From: Rhodococcus sp. PAMC28707
GTDB lineage: Bacteria > Actinomycetota > Actinomycetes > Mycobacteriales > Mycobacteriaceae
Direction: 5' to 3'
DNA: 64,000 nt
NCBI RefSeq assembly: GCF_004795915.1
Contig: NZ_CP039253.1
Span: forward strand, 1,798,001-1,862,000
The position numbers and the translations under genes are program-made. Below are positions 36,257 to 44,936 of this stretch, piece after piece. How positions within the stretch are numbered: position 1 is the first letter of the stretch; every line of letters starts with the position of its first letter. The notes beneath the pieces are model-generated. The model was given only the letters and a program-made list of their open reading frames with translations. It ran no database searches and was not told where the DNA came from.

Positions 36257-36481
36257 CTACTCGGTTCGCGTCGTGGTCTTCGGGTCCGTCTCGGTGTCGG
36301 TGACCTCCGCGGCATCAGGGGTCGGGAACGTCGGCTTGTCGCCCGATCCGTCGAGGTGGTCGTCGAACTCGCGGACGGCCTCCCCACGCTCGGCCGCACT
36401 CTGCGCACCGTCCGCATCCAGGCCTGCCGACTTCGCGGTCGGGTCCACCGTCGTATCCACTGGGTTGTCCGTCTCACTCAT
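36257..36481 (-). CDS. small acidic hypothetical protein
   Basis: This 74-residue protein is very rich in Asp, Glu and Thr with no hydrophobic segment (MSETDNPVDTTVDPTAKSAG, later GEAVREFDDHLDG). It is probably disordered. It lies one base from the convergent SRPBCC gene and 27 bp after the LuxR regulator on the same strand. No family is recognised. Confidence 0.5.
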   Translation of the reverse strand: MSETDNPVDTTVDPTAKSAGLDADGAQSAAERGEAVREFDDHLDGSGDKPTFPTPDAAEVTDTETDPKTTTRTE

Positions 36482-36508
36482 GGGATGGGGTTGCCCCGAG
36501 CAGGCGGC

Positions 36509-37171
36509 TCACAAACCCTGTTCGATCGCGTAACGCGTCAGCTCGACACGATTGGCTAGCTGCAGCTTGCGGAGTGTGGCCTGCACGTGATTTTCCACCG
36601 TGCGATGACTCAACGTCAGTTTGGTCGCAATCTGCTTCGCGCTCAACCCCTTTGCCACGAGGCGTAGCACTTCGGTCTCGCGGTCGGTCAGCGTCGGACG
36701 CAGCACTTCGGTGTCGTTCGCGTCCGCGGGGGCGGTGGCGTTGGCGATACGGCGATACTCCCCGAGGACCAGCCCGGCCAGACCGGGAGTGAATACGGCT
36801 TGCCCGGCGGCGGTGGCCCGGACGGCGTCGAACAATTCCTCGGCCGATGCACTCTTGACCAGGTACCCGCTGGCACCGGACTTGATTGCGTCGAGCACGT
36901 CACCGCGTTCAGCGGAGGCCGACAGCACCAGAATCCGACTGTTCGGCGAACCGAGCAGCACCTGGACCGTCGCATCGGCCCCGTTGCCGTCGGTCAAGTG
37001 CATGTCCATCAGCACGACGGCCGGTTGCGTGGCCTGAGCGCGACGCCCCGCGGACCCGACTCCGTCAGCGGTGGCAACGACGTCGAATCCGGCCGCGTCG
37101 AGGTCGCGTGCCACCCCGTCGCGCCACATGGGGTGGTCGTCGACGACCATGACAGAAATCTGCTTCTCCAT
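36509..37171 (-). CDS. NarL/LuxR-type response regulator
   Basis: This 220-residue regulator has a receiver domain with acidic pocket DDHP (residues 11-14), phospho-acceptor Asp56 (VVLMDMHL) and Lys106 (SGYLVKSASAEEL). The C-terminal LuxR helix-turn-helix reads LTDRETEVLRLVAKGLSAKQIATKLTLSHRTVENHVQATLRKL. ATG 37171 overlaps the kinase stop (TGATG), showing tight coupling. It is the partner of the upstream MacS-type kinase. Targets are not visible, though the AI-2E gene is in the same operon. Confidence 0.93.
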   Translation of the reverse strand: MEKQISVMVVDDHPMWRDGVARDLDAAGFDVVATADGVGSAGRRAQATQPAVVLMDMHLTDGNGADATVQVLLGSPNSRILVLSASAERGDVLDAIKSGASGYLVKSASAEELFDAVRATAAGQAVFTPGLAGLVLGEYRRIANATAPADANDTEVLRPTLTDRETEVLRLVAKGLSAKQIATKLTLSHRTVENHVQATLRKLQLANRVELTRYAIEQGL

Positions 37172-38301
37172 CACTTCCACTCCTTCGGTACTCGAATCTC
37201 CCACTCGGTCCCCGTCCCGACATCGCTGTCGAGAACTGCTGTGCCGCCGAGCATCTCAACTCTTCCCAATATCGACTTGGAGACACCCATTCGGCCTTCT
37301 GCTTCAGCTTCGGCGAGGCGCCCGGCAGCTATCCCGACGCCGTCGTCACGAATACTCACGATGATGTCGCCGGCTACATCTTCGAGCAGAACATACGCGC
37401 GCGCACCCGATCCCGCGTGCAACGTCACGTTCGACAACGCTGTCGCGAGAACGGCAGCGAGCTCCTCGGCGACCGGTTCGTGGACGAGTACTGGATCCGT
37501 CGGGGCAGAGATCGACACAGTGGTGCTGCCCTGTTGTCGGAGCAGACTCCCCAGGTCCACCTCTGCATCGCCGGCATCGACGCGGCTCGGGTTCCCCTGT
37601 TCGGAGATCAGCATTCGCAGCGCAACTTCTTGCTCACCGGCAAGGTCAGCGAGTTCACCTGCAGCACCGCCGATTTCGTTCCCGCGCCGACGAACCAGCG
37701 CCAACACTTGCAGGACGCCGTCGTGCACCTGGCGGGCGAGCCGTTCGCGTTCTTCGGTGATCGCCGCGAGCCTGATGGCCCGCTCCAATTCCGAGTGTGC
37801 GCGCTTGGCCGTATTGCTCGCCAACCCGAGCGCAAGCCCGACCGACACCAGAACCGGCGCTGTCGCATCCGTCCACAGATCGAAGTTCACCTGATCGCGC
37901 ACCAGTGCGCTTACGGCCGCGAGCACGATCGCCGACGCGATTCCGCCTCTGGGTCCGAAGAGAATCGCCGCCGAGATCACCGCATTGGTGGCCCACAATG
38001 TCGTCGGGAGAGTTTGGTGAGTGCTGTACCACTGGGGATCGGCGACCAACCGCGTCGATGCCATCAACCCGATGACGACGAGTTGGTCGGCGAACACCAC
38101 CTTCCATCGCGGCATTCTCGGATTCGAGAGAAGCGCTGCCGAGATCCCGGTCCACACCGCCATCAGGGCCACGAAGAACCAGCTCAGTCGCGGATTGTTG
38201 TAAGAGGACATCGAGGCGACCTGATAGCTGACCGCATAGAGCAGGGTGACGAATCGAAACACCTGCGACGCGCGCCAGAGTGGCGTCAGTGCGTCAGTCA
38301 T
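37171..38301 (-). CDS. MacS-family sensor histidine kinase
   Basis: This 376-residue kinase has an N-terminal membrane sensor of about five to six helices (residues 10-165), a HisKA_3 dimerisation region with phospho-His193 (EERERLARQVHDGVLQVLAL), and an ATPase domain. N-box-type residues are in ALSNVTLHA and the G box is DDGVGIAAGRL. The membrane sensor has almost no loop, so it probably senses a membrane property or small ligand. It overlaps the upstream AI-2E gene by 8 bp and the regulator by 1 bp, forming a three-gene operon. Confidence 0.9.
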   Translation of the reverse strand: MTDALTPLWRASQVFRFVTLLYAVSYQVASMSSYNNPRLSWFFVALMAVWTGISAALLSNPRMPRWKVVFADQLVVIGLMASTRLVADPQWYSTHQTLPTTLWATNAVISAAILFGPRGGIASAIVLAAVSALVRDQVNFDLWTDATAPVLVSVGLALGLASNTAKRAHSELERAIRLAAITEERERLARQVHDGVLQVLALVRRRGNEIGGAAGELADLAGEQEVALRMLISEQGNPSRVDAGDAEVDLGSLLRQQGSTTVSISAPTDPVLVHEPVAEELAAVLATALSNVTLHAGSGARAYVLLEDVAGDIIVSIRDDGVGIAAGRLAEAEAEGRMGVSKSILGRVEMLGGTAVLDSDVGTGTEWEIRVPKEWK

Positions 38302-39517
38302 CGGGCTGTTCGAGAGTTCCCGGGTCGAGTTGTCGGCTGCGTGGGTGTGGACTGTCCTCCGTTGCCGGGAACAGCGGCTCCGACGGATCGTGTTCCTCCA
38401 GCTCCTCGTAGACCTCGTCCGGGTCGTCTGCCAGCAGCGAGCGGATCGCCGTGTTCAGCACTGCCACGATTGGAACGGCCAGCAGGCCACCGATGATGCC
38501 TGCCAACAGGATTCCCAAGGTGATGGCGAAAACCACGGCCAAAGGATGCAGTCGTACCGCGCGTCCCAAGAGGAGTGGCTGCAGTACGTGACCTTCCAGT
38601 TGCATGACTGCGACGACTATGCCGAGCGTGATCAACGCGGTGATCAGCCCCTTTGTCACCAGTGCGATGAACACTGCGACGAATCCGGTGAGGAAGGCTC
38701 CGACTATAGGGATGAACGCGCCGATGAACACCAACGATGCCAGCGGCAACGCCAATGGCACACCGAGAATGGCCAGCCCAGCTCCGATACCGACGGCGTC
38801 GGCGGCGGCGACGGCGACGGTGGCGCGAACGTAACCGATCAAAGAGCCGAAGCCCTGGCTACCGGCAAGGCGAATGCGACGCCGTGACGACATCGGGGCC
38901 AGCCTGGTGACGAAGTTCCAGATCTGATCTCCGCCGTACAGGAAGAAGATCAGTGTGAACAGCGTCAGCAACCCGCCGGTGAATACCTCACCGATGAACG
39001 TCGCGGTGGTCAATGCGCCGGACGTGACCGCAGCCTGATTGTCCTGGACGATCTTGACGGCCTCGTCGCTGGTCTGCCGGATTTGATCTTCACTTATATG
39101 AAGTGGGCCAGTGGACAACCAGGACTGGATGTCGTTGATGCTCGCGGTGAATTGATCGCCGAGTTGCGGTAGTCCCTCGATGAATTGCTCGACGACGAAC
39201 GTCATGATTCCGACGACGACACCGATACTGGCAATGATGACGACGATGACTGCTGCGGATCTCGGAACTCCGCGTCTCTGCATCCAATCGACGATCGGTA
39301 CCAGCATCGCCGAAGCCAGCAGCGCCAGTCCGATGGGAATGAACACTGTTTCGAGCCGGATGACGACGTAGCAAAGAGTCAGGAATCCGGCGAACAGAAC
39401 CAGCAGACGCCACGTCCATTCCGCTCCGATACGCACCAACGGATGAACCGAATCCGCGGGCGATCGGGCACCGAAAGGGTCCTTTGGTGCTTCTGCCCGC
39501 AGCTCGTCTGTGCCCAC
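38294..39517 (-). CDS. AI-2E family transporter
   Basis: This 407-residue membrane protein (about eight helices) has the family core: LVRIGAEWTWRLLVLFAGFLTLCYVV, a soluble amphipathic region (DIQSWLSTGPLHISEDQIRQ), and FFLYGGDQIWNFVTRLAPMSSRRR. The later PLASLVFIGAFIPIVGAFLTG follows. Proteins of this family export small molecules or exchange sodium and protons; autoinducer-2 export is not implied. It is the first gene of the operon with the two-component system. Its start lies about 16 bp from the divergent adenylate cyclase. Confidence 0.85.
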   Translation of the reverse strand: MGTDELRAEAPKDPFGARSPADSVHPLVRIGAEWTWRLLVLFAGFLTLCYVVIRLETVFIPIGLALLASAMLVPIVDWMQRRGVPRSAAVIVVIIASIGVVVGIMTFVVEQFIEGLPQLGDQFTASINDIQSWLSTGPLHISEDQIRQTSDEAVKIVQDNQAAVTSGALTTATFIGEVFTGGLLTLFTLIFFLYGGDQIWNFVTRLAPMSSRRRIRLAGSQGFGSLIGYVRATVAVAAADAVGIGAGLAILGVPLALPLASLVFIGAFIPIVGAFLTGFVAVFIALVTKGLITALITLGIVVAVMQLEGHVLQPLLLGRAVRLHPLAVVFAITLGILLAGIIGGLLAVPIVAVLNTAIRSLLADDPDEVYEELEEHDPSEPLFPATEDSPHPRSRQLDPGTLEQPDD

Positions 39518-39533
39518 CCGGTAAATTTAACCT

Positions 39534-41045
39534 GTGCTGGCATCTTTCCGAGCGGTCTCGCTCACACTGAAGAGTCGCTGGCCGCTCTATATGGTCTCGA
39601 TGGGCCTGTCCAACCTCTTCGGCGCGGTGCTCGTATTCGGCTTCGTTCGCTATGGGCTGCCCATAGCCGAGTCGGAGTCGATCATCGCGGACCGATCACG
39701 CAATGTCTGGATCTTCAGCATCTATCTGCTGTTCGGAGGCGGGGTCAGCCTCTATTACGCGTCCCGCCTGTTGCGGACGGTCATTCGGTGGCAGCTACGG
39801 GGTGGGCCACCCACCCGTAAAGAGCAGATGACTGCGCTGCACGCGCCGTTGCGTCAAGCGATCGTGCATGCCCTCCTATGGGTCTTCGGGGGTGTTCTTT
39901 TCGTCTTCCTGACGGTCGCCGAAATGCCGTCGCTCGCCGTCGCCGTCATCGTCACAGTGGTCATGGCTGCCACCGTCACTTTCGGATTCACCTACATGCT
40001 CGGCGAACGGATCCTGCGCCCCCTCGCTGCGATGGCACTGAGCGAGGGTCGATTCGACCGGACCATGACACCCGGTATCGGCACCCGGATGGCGATGACC
40101 TGGGGGCTGGGCACCCTGATGCCCGTCATCGGCATCATCTTGCTCTGTGTGACCCAGCTGACCACCGATCTGGTGTTCTCCCCCAACTCGCTCGCGATCG
40201 CGATCATCCTGCTCAGCATCCTCGCTATCGGGCAGGCGTTCATCCTGTCGATGTTGACGGCCAGCCAGATTTCCGACCCGATCCGGCAACTGCGTCGGGC
40301 GATCGAGCGTGTCCAACGCGGCGAGAACGACGTCGAGGTCGACGTGTTCGACGGGAGCGAGATCGGCCGACTGCAAGTCGGCTTCAACCGCATGATGGAG
40401 GAGTCCGCGGAACGACGCGTCCTGCGTGAACTGTTCGGCGCACACGTCGGCGAAGACGTGGCGCGCCGTGCATTGCAGTTCGGTACCGAATTGGGAGGCG
40501 AGACTCGCTTCGTCGCGGTGCTCTTCGTGGACATGGTCGGGTCGACGGCAACGGCCTCCGAGCGTCCTCCCAGTGAGGTCGTCGTCCTCCTCAACGAATT
40601 CTTCCGCGTCGTCGTCGACGTCATCGATCAGCACAACGGATTCGTCAACAAGTTCATGGGTGATGCGGCACTCGCCATTTTCGGCGCACCCCTCGACCGA
40701 CCCGACGCGCCGACCGCCGCGCTCGCTGCAGCTCGTGACCTGCGGTTCGCCCTCAACGACATCACCGGACTCGACATCGGTATCGGTGTGTCGGCAGGGC
40801 TGGCCGTCGCCGGGAACATCGGCGCAGCCGAGCGGTTCGAGTACACCGTGATCGGAGATCCCGTCAACGAAGCGTCTCGATTGACCGAACTGGCCAAGCT
40901 GAGACCGGGCCGCGTTCTCGCGTCGACGTCCGCGCTCTACTTCGCCAGCGACGAGGAACAGTCGCATTGGGAACTCGGTGATCAGGTTCAATTACGCGGC
41001 CGGCGTAGACGCACACATCTTGCGTGGCCGGTCGAGCATCCCTGA
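39534..41045 (+). CDS. membrane adenylate cyclase with HAMP domain
   Basis: This 503-residue class III nucleotidyl cyclase has six helices (residues about 1-245), a HAMP linker (ASQISDPIRQLRRAIERVQRG) and a catalytic domain with metal Asp near 333 (VLFVDMVGSTA) and near 377 (KFMGDAALAIFGAP). It ends with a transition-state region (GDPVNEASRLTELAK). The layout resembles mycobacterial Rv3645. The start GTG lies only a few bases after a TAAATTT box, so the transcript may be leaderless. It makes cAMP in response to a membrane signal, perhaps a lipid. Confidence 0.9.
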   Translation: MLASFRAVSLTLKSRWPLYMVSMGLSNLFGAVLVFGFVRYGLPIAESESIIADRSRNVWIFSIYLLFGGGVSLYYASRLLRTVIRWQLRGGPPTRKEQMTALHAPLRQAIVHALLWVFGGVLFVFLTVAEMPSLAVAVIVTVVMAATVTFGFTYMLGERILRPLAAMALSEGRFDRTMTPGIGTRMAMTWGLGTLMPVIGIILLCVTQLTTDLVFSPNSLAIAIILLSILAIGQAFILSMLTASQISDPIRQLRRAIERVQRGENDVEVDVFDGSEIGRLQVGFNRMMEESAERRVLRELFGAHVGEDVARRALQFGTELGGETRFVAVLFVDMVGSTATASERPPSEVVVLLNEFFRVVVDVIDQHNGFVNKFMGDAALAIFGAPLDRPDAPTAALAAARDLRFALNDITGLDIGIGVSAGLAVAGNIGAAERFEYTVIGDPVNEASRLTELAKLRPGRVLASTSALYFASDEEQSHWELGDQVQLRGRRRRTHLAWPVEHP

Positions 41046-41069
41046 CAGCGGGCGCAGTGTGGTTACCCT

Positions 41070-42260
41070 GTGAAGGTGGCCGAACCAAGACCGGAGTCCG
41101 TTGCCGACGGGCCACGGAAGCGGAATCGTCTCCGCTGGTTCAAATGGGTCGTCGGGATTGCCCTGCTCGCACTGCTCATCGGCGAGGGAATCTACCTCTG
41201 GCCGCGGTTGCACGAGTCATGGAAGGCCCTCACCGAGATTCATTGGGGCTGGCTCGCCGCATGTGTCTTTGCGCAAGCACTCTCACTGAGCGCGTTCGGC
41301 CGCGTCCAGAAGCAACTGCTCGAAGCCGGTGGAGTTCGCGTCCGTCAGTCCAAGTCGGTCTCGGTCATCTACGGCAGCACTGCCATGTCGTTGACGCTGC
41401 CCGCCGGACAGGTCTTCTCCACCGCGTTCACCTACCGTGAGACCCGACGGTGGGGCGCAAGTCCAGTAGTCGCCTCATGGCAGCTCGCGATCTCCGGAGT
41501 CATCGCGGCCGCGGGACTCGCAGTCCTCGGCGTCGGCGGCGCCCTCCTGGTGGGCGGATCGGTCAACACGTTCACCCTGGTACTGCCGATTGCGGGCGTC
41601 GTCCTGATCGTCCTGGGAGGGCGGTACATCTCCGCACACCCGCAGGCGATACGCAGCACAGCCCAGTGGACGTTGCGCAAGATCAACGACTTCCGTAACC
41701 GGCCCACCGATACCGGCGCCGAGCGTATCGACGAGATCATCGAACAAGTTCAATCGGTTCGACTCGGCACACGGGACGGCGTGCTCACCGTGTCGTGGTC
41801 GGCGGTTCACCGACTCGCCGACGTCGCCTGCCTCGGCTTCGCTTGCTTCGCCGTCGGCGCAGACCCCCGACTCTCCGGTCTGCTCATCGCCTTCGCCGCA
41901 GGCAAGGCCGTCGGATCCGTGCCGCTCGCGCCGGGTGGACTCGTCATCGTCGACGCCACCCTGATCGCCTTCCTCACCAGCGCGGCCAGCATCAGCGCGT
42001 CACAGGCCGTCGCAGCCGCCTTCGTCTATCGCGGTGTCAGTTTCATCCTCGTCGCGATCGTCGGCTGGATCGTTTTCCTCGTCGTGTTCCGCAACCACCA
42101 GCACGAGAACCTCGAATACGACATAGCCGTCGAACAGCGGGAAGCCGTCGAACAGCGGGAAACCGTCGAACAGCGGGAAACCAGGGGCCTGCGCGACGGG
42201 TCCCGGCTGCCTCGGGAGGCTCCGCCGCGGGCGGACAACGCCGACCCCGAGTCTGGATAA
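41070..42260 (+). CDS. LPG-synthase-TM/UPF0104 family membrane protein
   Basis: This 396-residue protein has about seven to eight helices, with the family landmarks LSLSAFGRVQKQLLEAGGV, GSTAMSLTLPAGQVFSTAFTYRETRRWG and APGGLVIVDATLIAFLTSA. It corresponds to the flippase/transmembrane half of lysyl-PG synthases without the catalytic domain. Its cytoplasmic tail contains three 6-residue repeats (VEQRET type). GTG 41070 lies 24 bp after the cyclase stop, so cotranscription is likely. A role in lipid or glycan translocation is possible. Confidence 0.82.
   Translation: MKVAEPRPESVADGPRKRNRLRWFKWVVGIALLALLIGEGIYLWPRLHESWKALTEIHWGWLAACVFAQALSLSAFGRVQKQLLEAGGVRVRQSKSVSVIYGSTAMSLTLPAGQVFSTAFTYRETRRWGASPVVASWQLAISGVIAAAGLAVLGVGGALLVGGSVNTFTLVLPIAGVVLIVLGGRYISAHPQAIRSTAQWTLRKINDFRNRPTDTGAERIDEIIEQVQSVRLGTRDGVLTVSWSAVHRLADVACLGFACFAVGADPRLSGLLIAFAAGKAVGSVPLAPGGLVIVDATLIAFLTSAASISASQAVAAAFVYRGVSFILVAIVGWIVFLVVFRNHQHENLEYDIAVEQREAVEQRETVEQRETRGLRDGSRLPREAPPRADNADPESG
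42126..42179 (+). repeat. three 18-bp in-frame tandem repeats
   Basis: Three copies of an 18-bp unit (GCCGTCGAACAGCGGGAA, the third starting A) encode AVEQRE/TVEQRE in the tail of the LPG-synthase-like protein. Near-identity suggests recent expansion. Confidence 0.88.
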
Positions 42261-42322
42261 CGGGCTTTTCCCTCCCGCTCGAAATCTATGACCGGCATCT
42301 CAATTCGGTATCCGGGAATAGA

Positions 42323-42368
42323 TTCGGACCCCGGTCCGCTTGTGTACTATGCAAGTTGAACCTTCAAC
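42323..42368 (+). promoter_or_regulatory. yceI promoter with two palindromes
   Basis: A -10 box TACTAT (42345-42350) has a weak TTCGGA at 42323-42328 as -35. Palindrome CGGACC-CC-GGTCCG (42325-42338) lies between them. Palindrome GTTGAA-CC-TTCAAC (42355-42368) covers the likely start of transcription. The second is typical of a MarR-type operator, so repression of yceI is likely; no MarR gene lies in the window. Confidence 0.6.
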
Positions 42369-42389
42369 CCCACCGCTAGAGGAGCTCAC

Positions 42390-42941
42390 ATGACCACCGC
42401 GATCGCATTGCCAGAATTGTCCGCAGGCACCTGGAACATCGACCCTTCGCACTCCACCGTCGGCTTCTCCGTGCGCCATCTCGTCGTAAGCAAGGTCCGC
42501 GGCCGCTTCCAGGCGTTCACCGGCACCATCACCGTTGCCGCCGACGGCACTCCTTCCGTCGCCGCCGAAATCGACGTCACCTCCATCACCACCGACAACG
42601 CGCAGCGCGACGGCCACCTCAAGACTGCCGACTTCTTCGAGGTCGAGAAGTACCCGACCGCCACCTTCGTCTCGACGTCGGTACAGCCCAAGGGTTCCGA
42701 CTTCGTCGTGACAGGTGACTTCACCCTGCACGGCGTCACCAAGTCGATCGACCTGGCACTCGAGTTCAACGGCGTCAACGCCGGCATGGGCAACGGTCCG
42801 GTCGCCGGCTTCGAAGCCAGCACCACCATCAACCGTCGCGACTTCGGTCTCACCATCGACATGCCTCTCGAAGGCGGCGGCGCAGTCGTCGGCGACAAGA
42901 TCACCCTGACCCTCGAAATCGAAGCAGGTCTTGCTGCCTAG
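42390..42941 (+). CDS. YceI-family lipid-binding protein
   Basis: This 183-residue lipocalin-like YceI protein has LSAGTWNIDPSHSTVGFSVRHLVVSKVRGRF at the N-terminus and FTLHGVTKSIDLALEF in the middle. Family members bind polyisoprenoids. There is no signal peptide, so it is cytoplasmic. The ATG follows GAGGAGCTCAC. A palindrome-rich promoter suggests inducible control. A terminator follows closely, so it is a single-gene unit. Confidence 0.93.
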   Translation: MTTAIALPELSAGTWNIDPSHSTVGFSVRHLVVSKVRGRFQAFTGTITVAADGTPSVAAEIDVTSITTDNAQRDGHLKTADFFEVEKYPTATFVSTSVQPKGSDFVVTGDFTLHGVTKSIDLALEFNGVNAGMGNGPVAGFEASTTINRRDFGLTIDMPLEGGGAVVGDKITLTLEIEAGLAA

Positions 42942-42957
42942 GTCGCCACTTTCACCG

Positions 42958-42994
42958 GAACGGGCCCGCGGACATGCAGTCGGCGGGCCCGTTC
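42958..42994 (+). terminator. hairpin terminator after yceI
   Basis: A 12-bp perfect stem GAACGGGCCCGC/GCGGGCCCGTTC with a 13-base loop is followed by TCTATT. It lies 16 bases after the stop. Confidence 0.8.
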
Positions 42995-43009
42995 TCTATT
43001 GTGGGACCG

Positions 43010-43423
43010 GTGAGCAAGCGCAACCCGATCATCGCCGCCGTACCGGGCCGTTTCGCCCCGCTGTACGTTCCCGCAGTCATAGATCTCGTTCTGGTCCTGA
43101 TCTTCTGCGCCATCGGTCGACGCAGCCACGACGAGACGGGTGCACTCGCTGGATTGGCCACGACGGCTTGGCCGTTTCTGATCGGTGCGGTCGTCGGCTG
43201 GGTCGCCACCTGGGCGCTCTACCGCGACAAGTTCGACGCGTTCTTCCTTGTCCCGACCGGCATCATCGTGTGGGTGTCCACCGTCGCGATCGGCATGGTG
43301 CTGCGGGCGATCAGCGGGCAGGGCACTGCCTTCAGCTTCGTCGTCGTCGCCACGACCGTGCTGGCGCTGTTCCTTCTGGGCTGGCGCGCCCTCGCAAGAG
43401 TTGTATCCGCCCGGAAAAACTGA
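43010..43423 (+). CDS. DUF3054 membrane protein
   Basis: This 137-residue protein has four helices (APLYVPAVIDLVLVLIFCAIGRRSHDE, TAWPFLIGAVVGWVATWALYRD, GIIVWVSTVAIGMVLRAI, FSFVVVATTVLALFLLGWRA). The pattern, including the IGRRSHDE motif after helix 1, is DUF3054. GTG 43010 follows GTGGGACCG and is preferred to an ATG within the preceding hairpin. Function is unknown; the neighbouring peptide transporter gene begins 45 bp later. Confidence 0.8.
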   Translation: MSKRNPIIAAVPGRFAPLYVPAVIDLVLVLIFCAIGRRSHDETGALAGLATTAWPFLIGAVVGWVATWALYRDKFDAFFLVPTGIIVWVSTVAIGMVLRAISGQGTAFSFVVVATTVLALFLLGWRALARVVSARKN

Positions 43424-43468
43424 CCCCATCGGCCCCATCGGGGCCGTCGCACGTGGGACAGTTCTGTA

Positions 43469-44917
43469 ATGGCCGACGTGACGGACAAGCAGGACACCAG
43501 ATTCTTCGGGCAGCCATTCGCGCTGGCGAATCTGTTCGGTGTAGAGATGTGGGAGCGCTTCTCGTTCTACGGGATGCAAGGCATCCTCATCTTCTACCTC
43601 TACTACTCGGTGTCCGACGGCGGACTCGGGATCCCTGAAAGCTCGGCAACCTCGATCGTCGGTGCATACGGCGGCACCGTGTACCTGTCGACGATTCTCG
43701 GCGCGTGGATCGCCGATCGACTTCTCGGTTCCGAACGCACCCTGTTCTACAGCGCCATCCTCATCATGTTCGGCCACATCGCACTGGCAGTGCTGCCCGG
43801 GTTCCTGGGGGTCGGTGTCGGATTGATTCTCGTCGCGTTCGGTAGCGGCGGCCTCAAAGCGAACGCGACGTCTTTGGTGGGAGACCTGTACGAGGAGAAG
43901 GATCCTCGACGGGACGCCGGCTTCTCGCTCTTTTACATGGGCATCAACATCGGCGCGTTCATCGGCCCGCTGCTCACCGGTTTGGTCTGGGACAAGATCG
44001 GATTCCATGCCGGCTTCGCGCTGGCGGCTATCGGTATGGGGCTCGGTCTCATCCAGTACACGCTCGGCCGGAAGCATTTGCACGGCATCGGCGCTGTCGC
44101 CCCCAATCCGCTCCCCTCGACCGAGCGAACCAAGTGGGTCGCGATCATTGCGGCAGCAATCGCCGTCATCGCCCTGCTCTCGGTGTTCGGGGCGATCAGA
44201 GCATCGAACCTGTCCAACGTCGTCGTCGGAGTCACGGTCGTCGCTGCTATCGGATACTTCGCGATCATCCTGTCCAGCAAGAACATCACCTCGATCGAAC
44301 GTCGTCGGGTCATCTCGTTCATTCCGATGTTCATCGCCAGTGCTGCGTTCTGGTCGCTTTTCCAGCAGCAATTCACCACAGTGCCGCTCATCGCCGACAC
44401 CGAATTGGACCGAAATCTCTTAGGCTGGGAGTTCCCGCCGTCGTGGGTGCAGTCCATCAACCCGGTGTTCATCATCATCTTTGCGGGCATTTTCGCCGCA
44501 ATGTGGACCAAGCTCGGTAACCGTCAGCCCTCGACGCCCCTGAAGTTCGCTGCAGGCGTGGGCATCATGGGCGTAGCTTTCCTCGCATTCGTGCCCGCCC
44601 TCGCCGGCGACAACATGCCACTGCTCGCCCTGATCGGCATCTTGTTGATGTTCACCTTCGCGGAGCTGTTCCTCTCCCCAGTCGGCCTGTCACTGTCCAC
44701 CAAACTCGCGCCGGAGAACTTCCACACGCAGATGGTCGCGTTGTTCTTCCTCTCTGTTGCCCTCGGTTCAGCCATGGCAGGCACTCTCGCCGGCTACTAC
44801 GACCAGGACAATCCGAACCCGTTCTTCTACAGCGTCGGAGCTGCATCCATCGCGGTCGCCGTGGCGCTGGTTGCGCTGACGCCGTGGATCAAGAAAATGA
44901 TGAGCGGTGTGAAATAG
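43469..44917 (+). CDS. POT/PTR2 proton-dependent peptide transporter
   Basis: This 482-residue MFS transporter has the POT signature VEMWERFSFYGMQGILIFYLYY (ExxERFxYYG) and the second family motif AFGSGGLKANATSLVGDLYEEKDPRRDAGFSLFYMGINIGAFIGPLL. About fourteen helices are expected. It imports di- and tripeptides with protons. The late FAELFLSPVGLSL and TKLAP motifs are intact. It converges with the TauE gene; their stops are 12 bp apart across a small hairpin. Confidence 0.93.
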   Translation: MADVTDKQDTRFFGQPFALANLFGVEMWERFSFYGMQGILIFYLYYSVSDGGLGIPESSATSIVGAYGGTVYLSTILGAWIADRLLGSERTLFYSAILIMFGHIALAVLPGFLGVGVGLILVAFGSGGLKANATSLVGDLYEEKDPRRDAGFSLFYMGINIGAFIGPLLTGLVWDKIGFHAGFALAAIGMGLGLIQYTLGRKHLHGIGAVAPNPLPSTERTKWVAIIAAAIAVIALLSVFGAIRASNLSNVVVGVTVVAAIGYFAIILSSKNITSIERRRVISFIPMFIASAAFWSLFQQQFTTVPLIADTELDRNLLGWEFPPSWVQSINPVFIIIFAGIFAAMWTKLGNRQPSTPLKFAAGVGIMGVAFLAFVPALAGDNMPLLALIGILLMFTFAELFLSPVGLSLSTKLAPENFHTQMVALFFLSVALGSAMAGTLAGYYDQDNPNPFFYSVGAASIAVAVALVALTPWIKKMMSGVK

Positions 44918-44936
44918 CAACGCCTGCAGCTATTTC
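44911..44936. terminator. weak hairpin between convergent genes
   Basis: GAAATAGC and GCTATTTC form an 8-bp stem with a 10-base loop that overlaps both stop codons. No U-tract follows, so termination is only possible. Confidence 0.35.

Noticed and set aside
42938..44371. 477-codon open frame on the - strand
   Set aside because: It is antisense to the DUF3054 and peptide transporter genes, which carry clear motifs.
44911..44936. Strong terminator between the peptide transporter and TauE genes
   Set aside because: The stem is only 8 bp, AT-rich and has no T-run; it was kept only as a weak hairpin.
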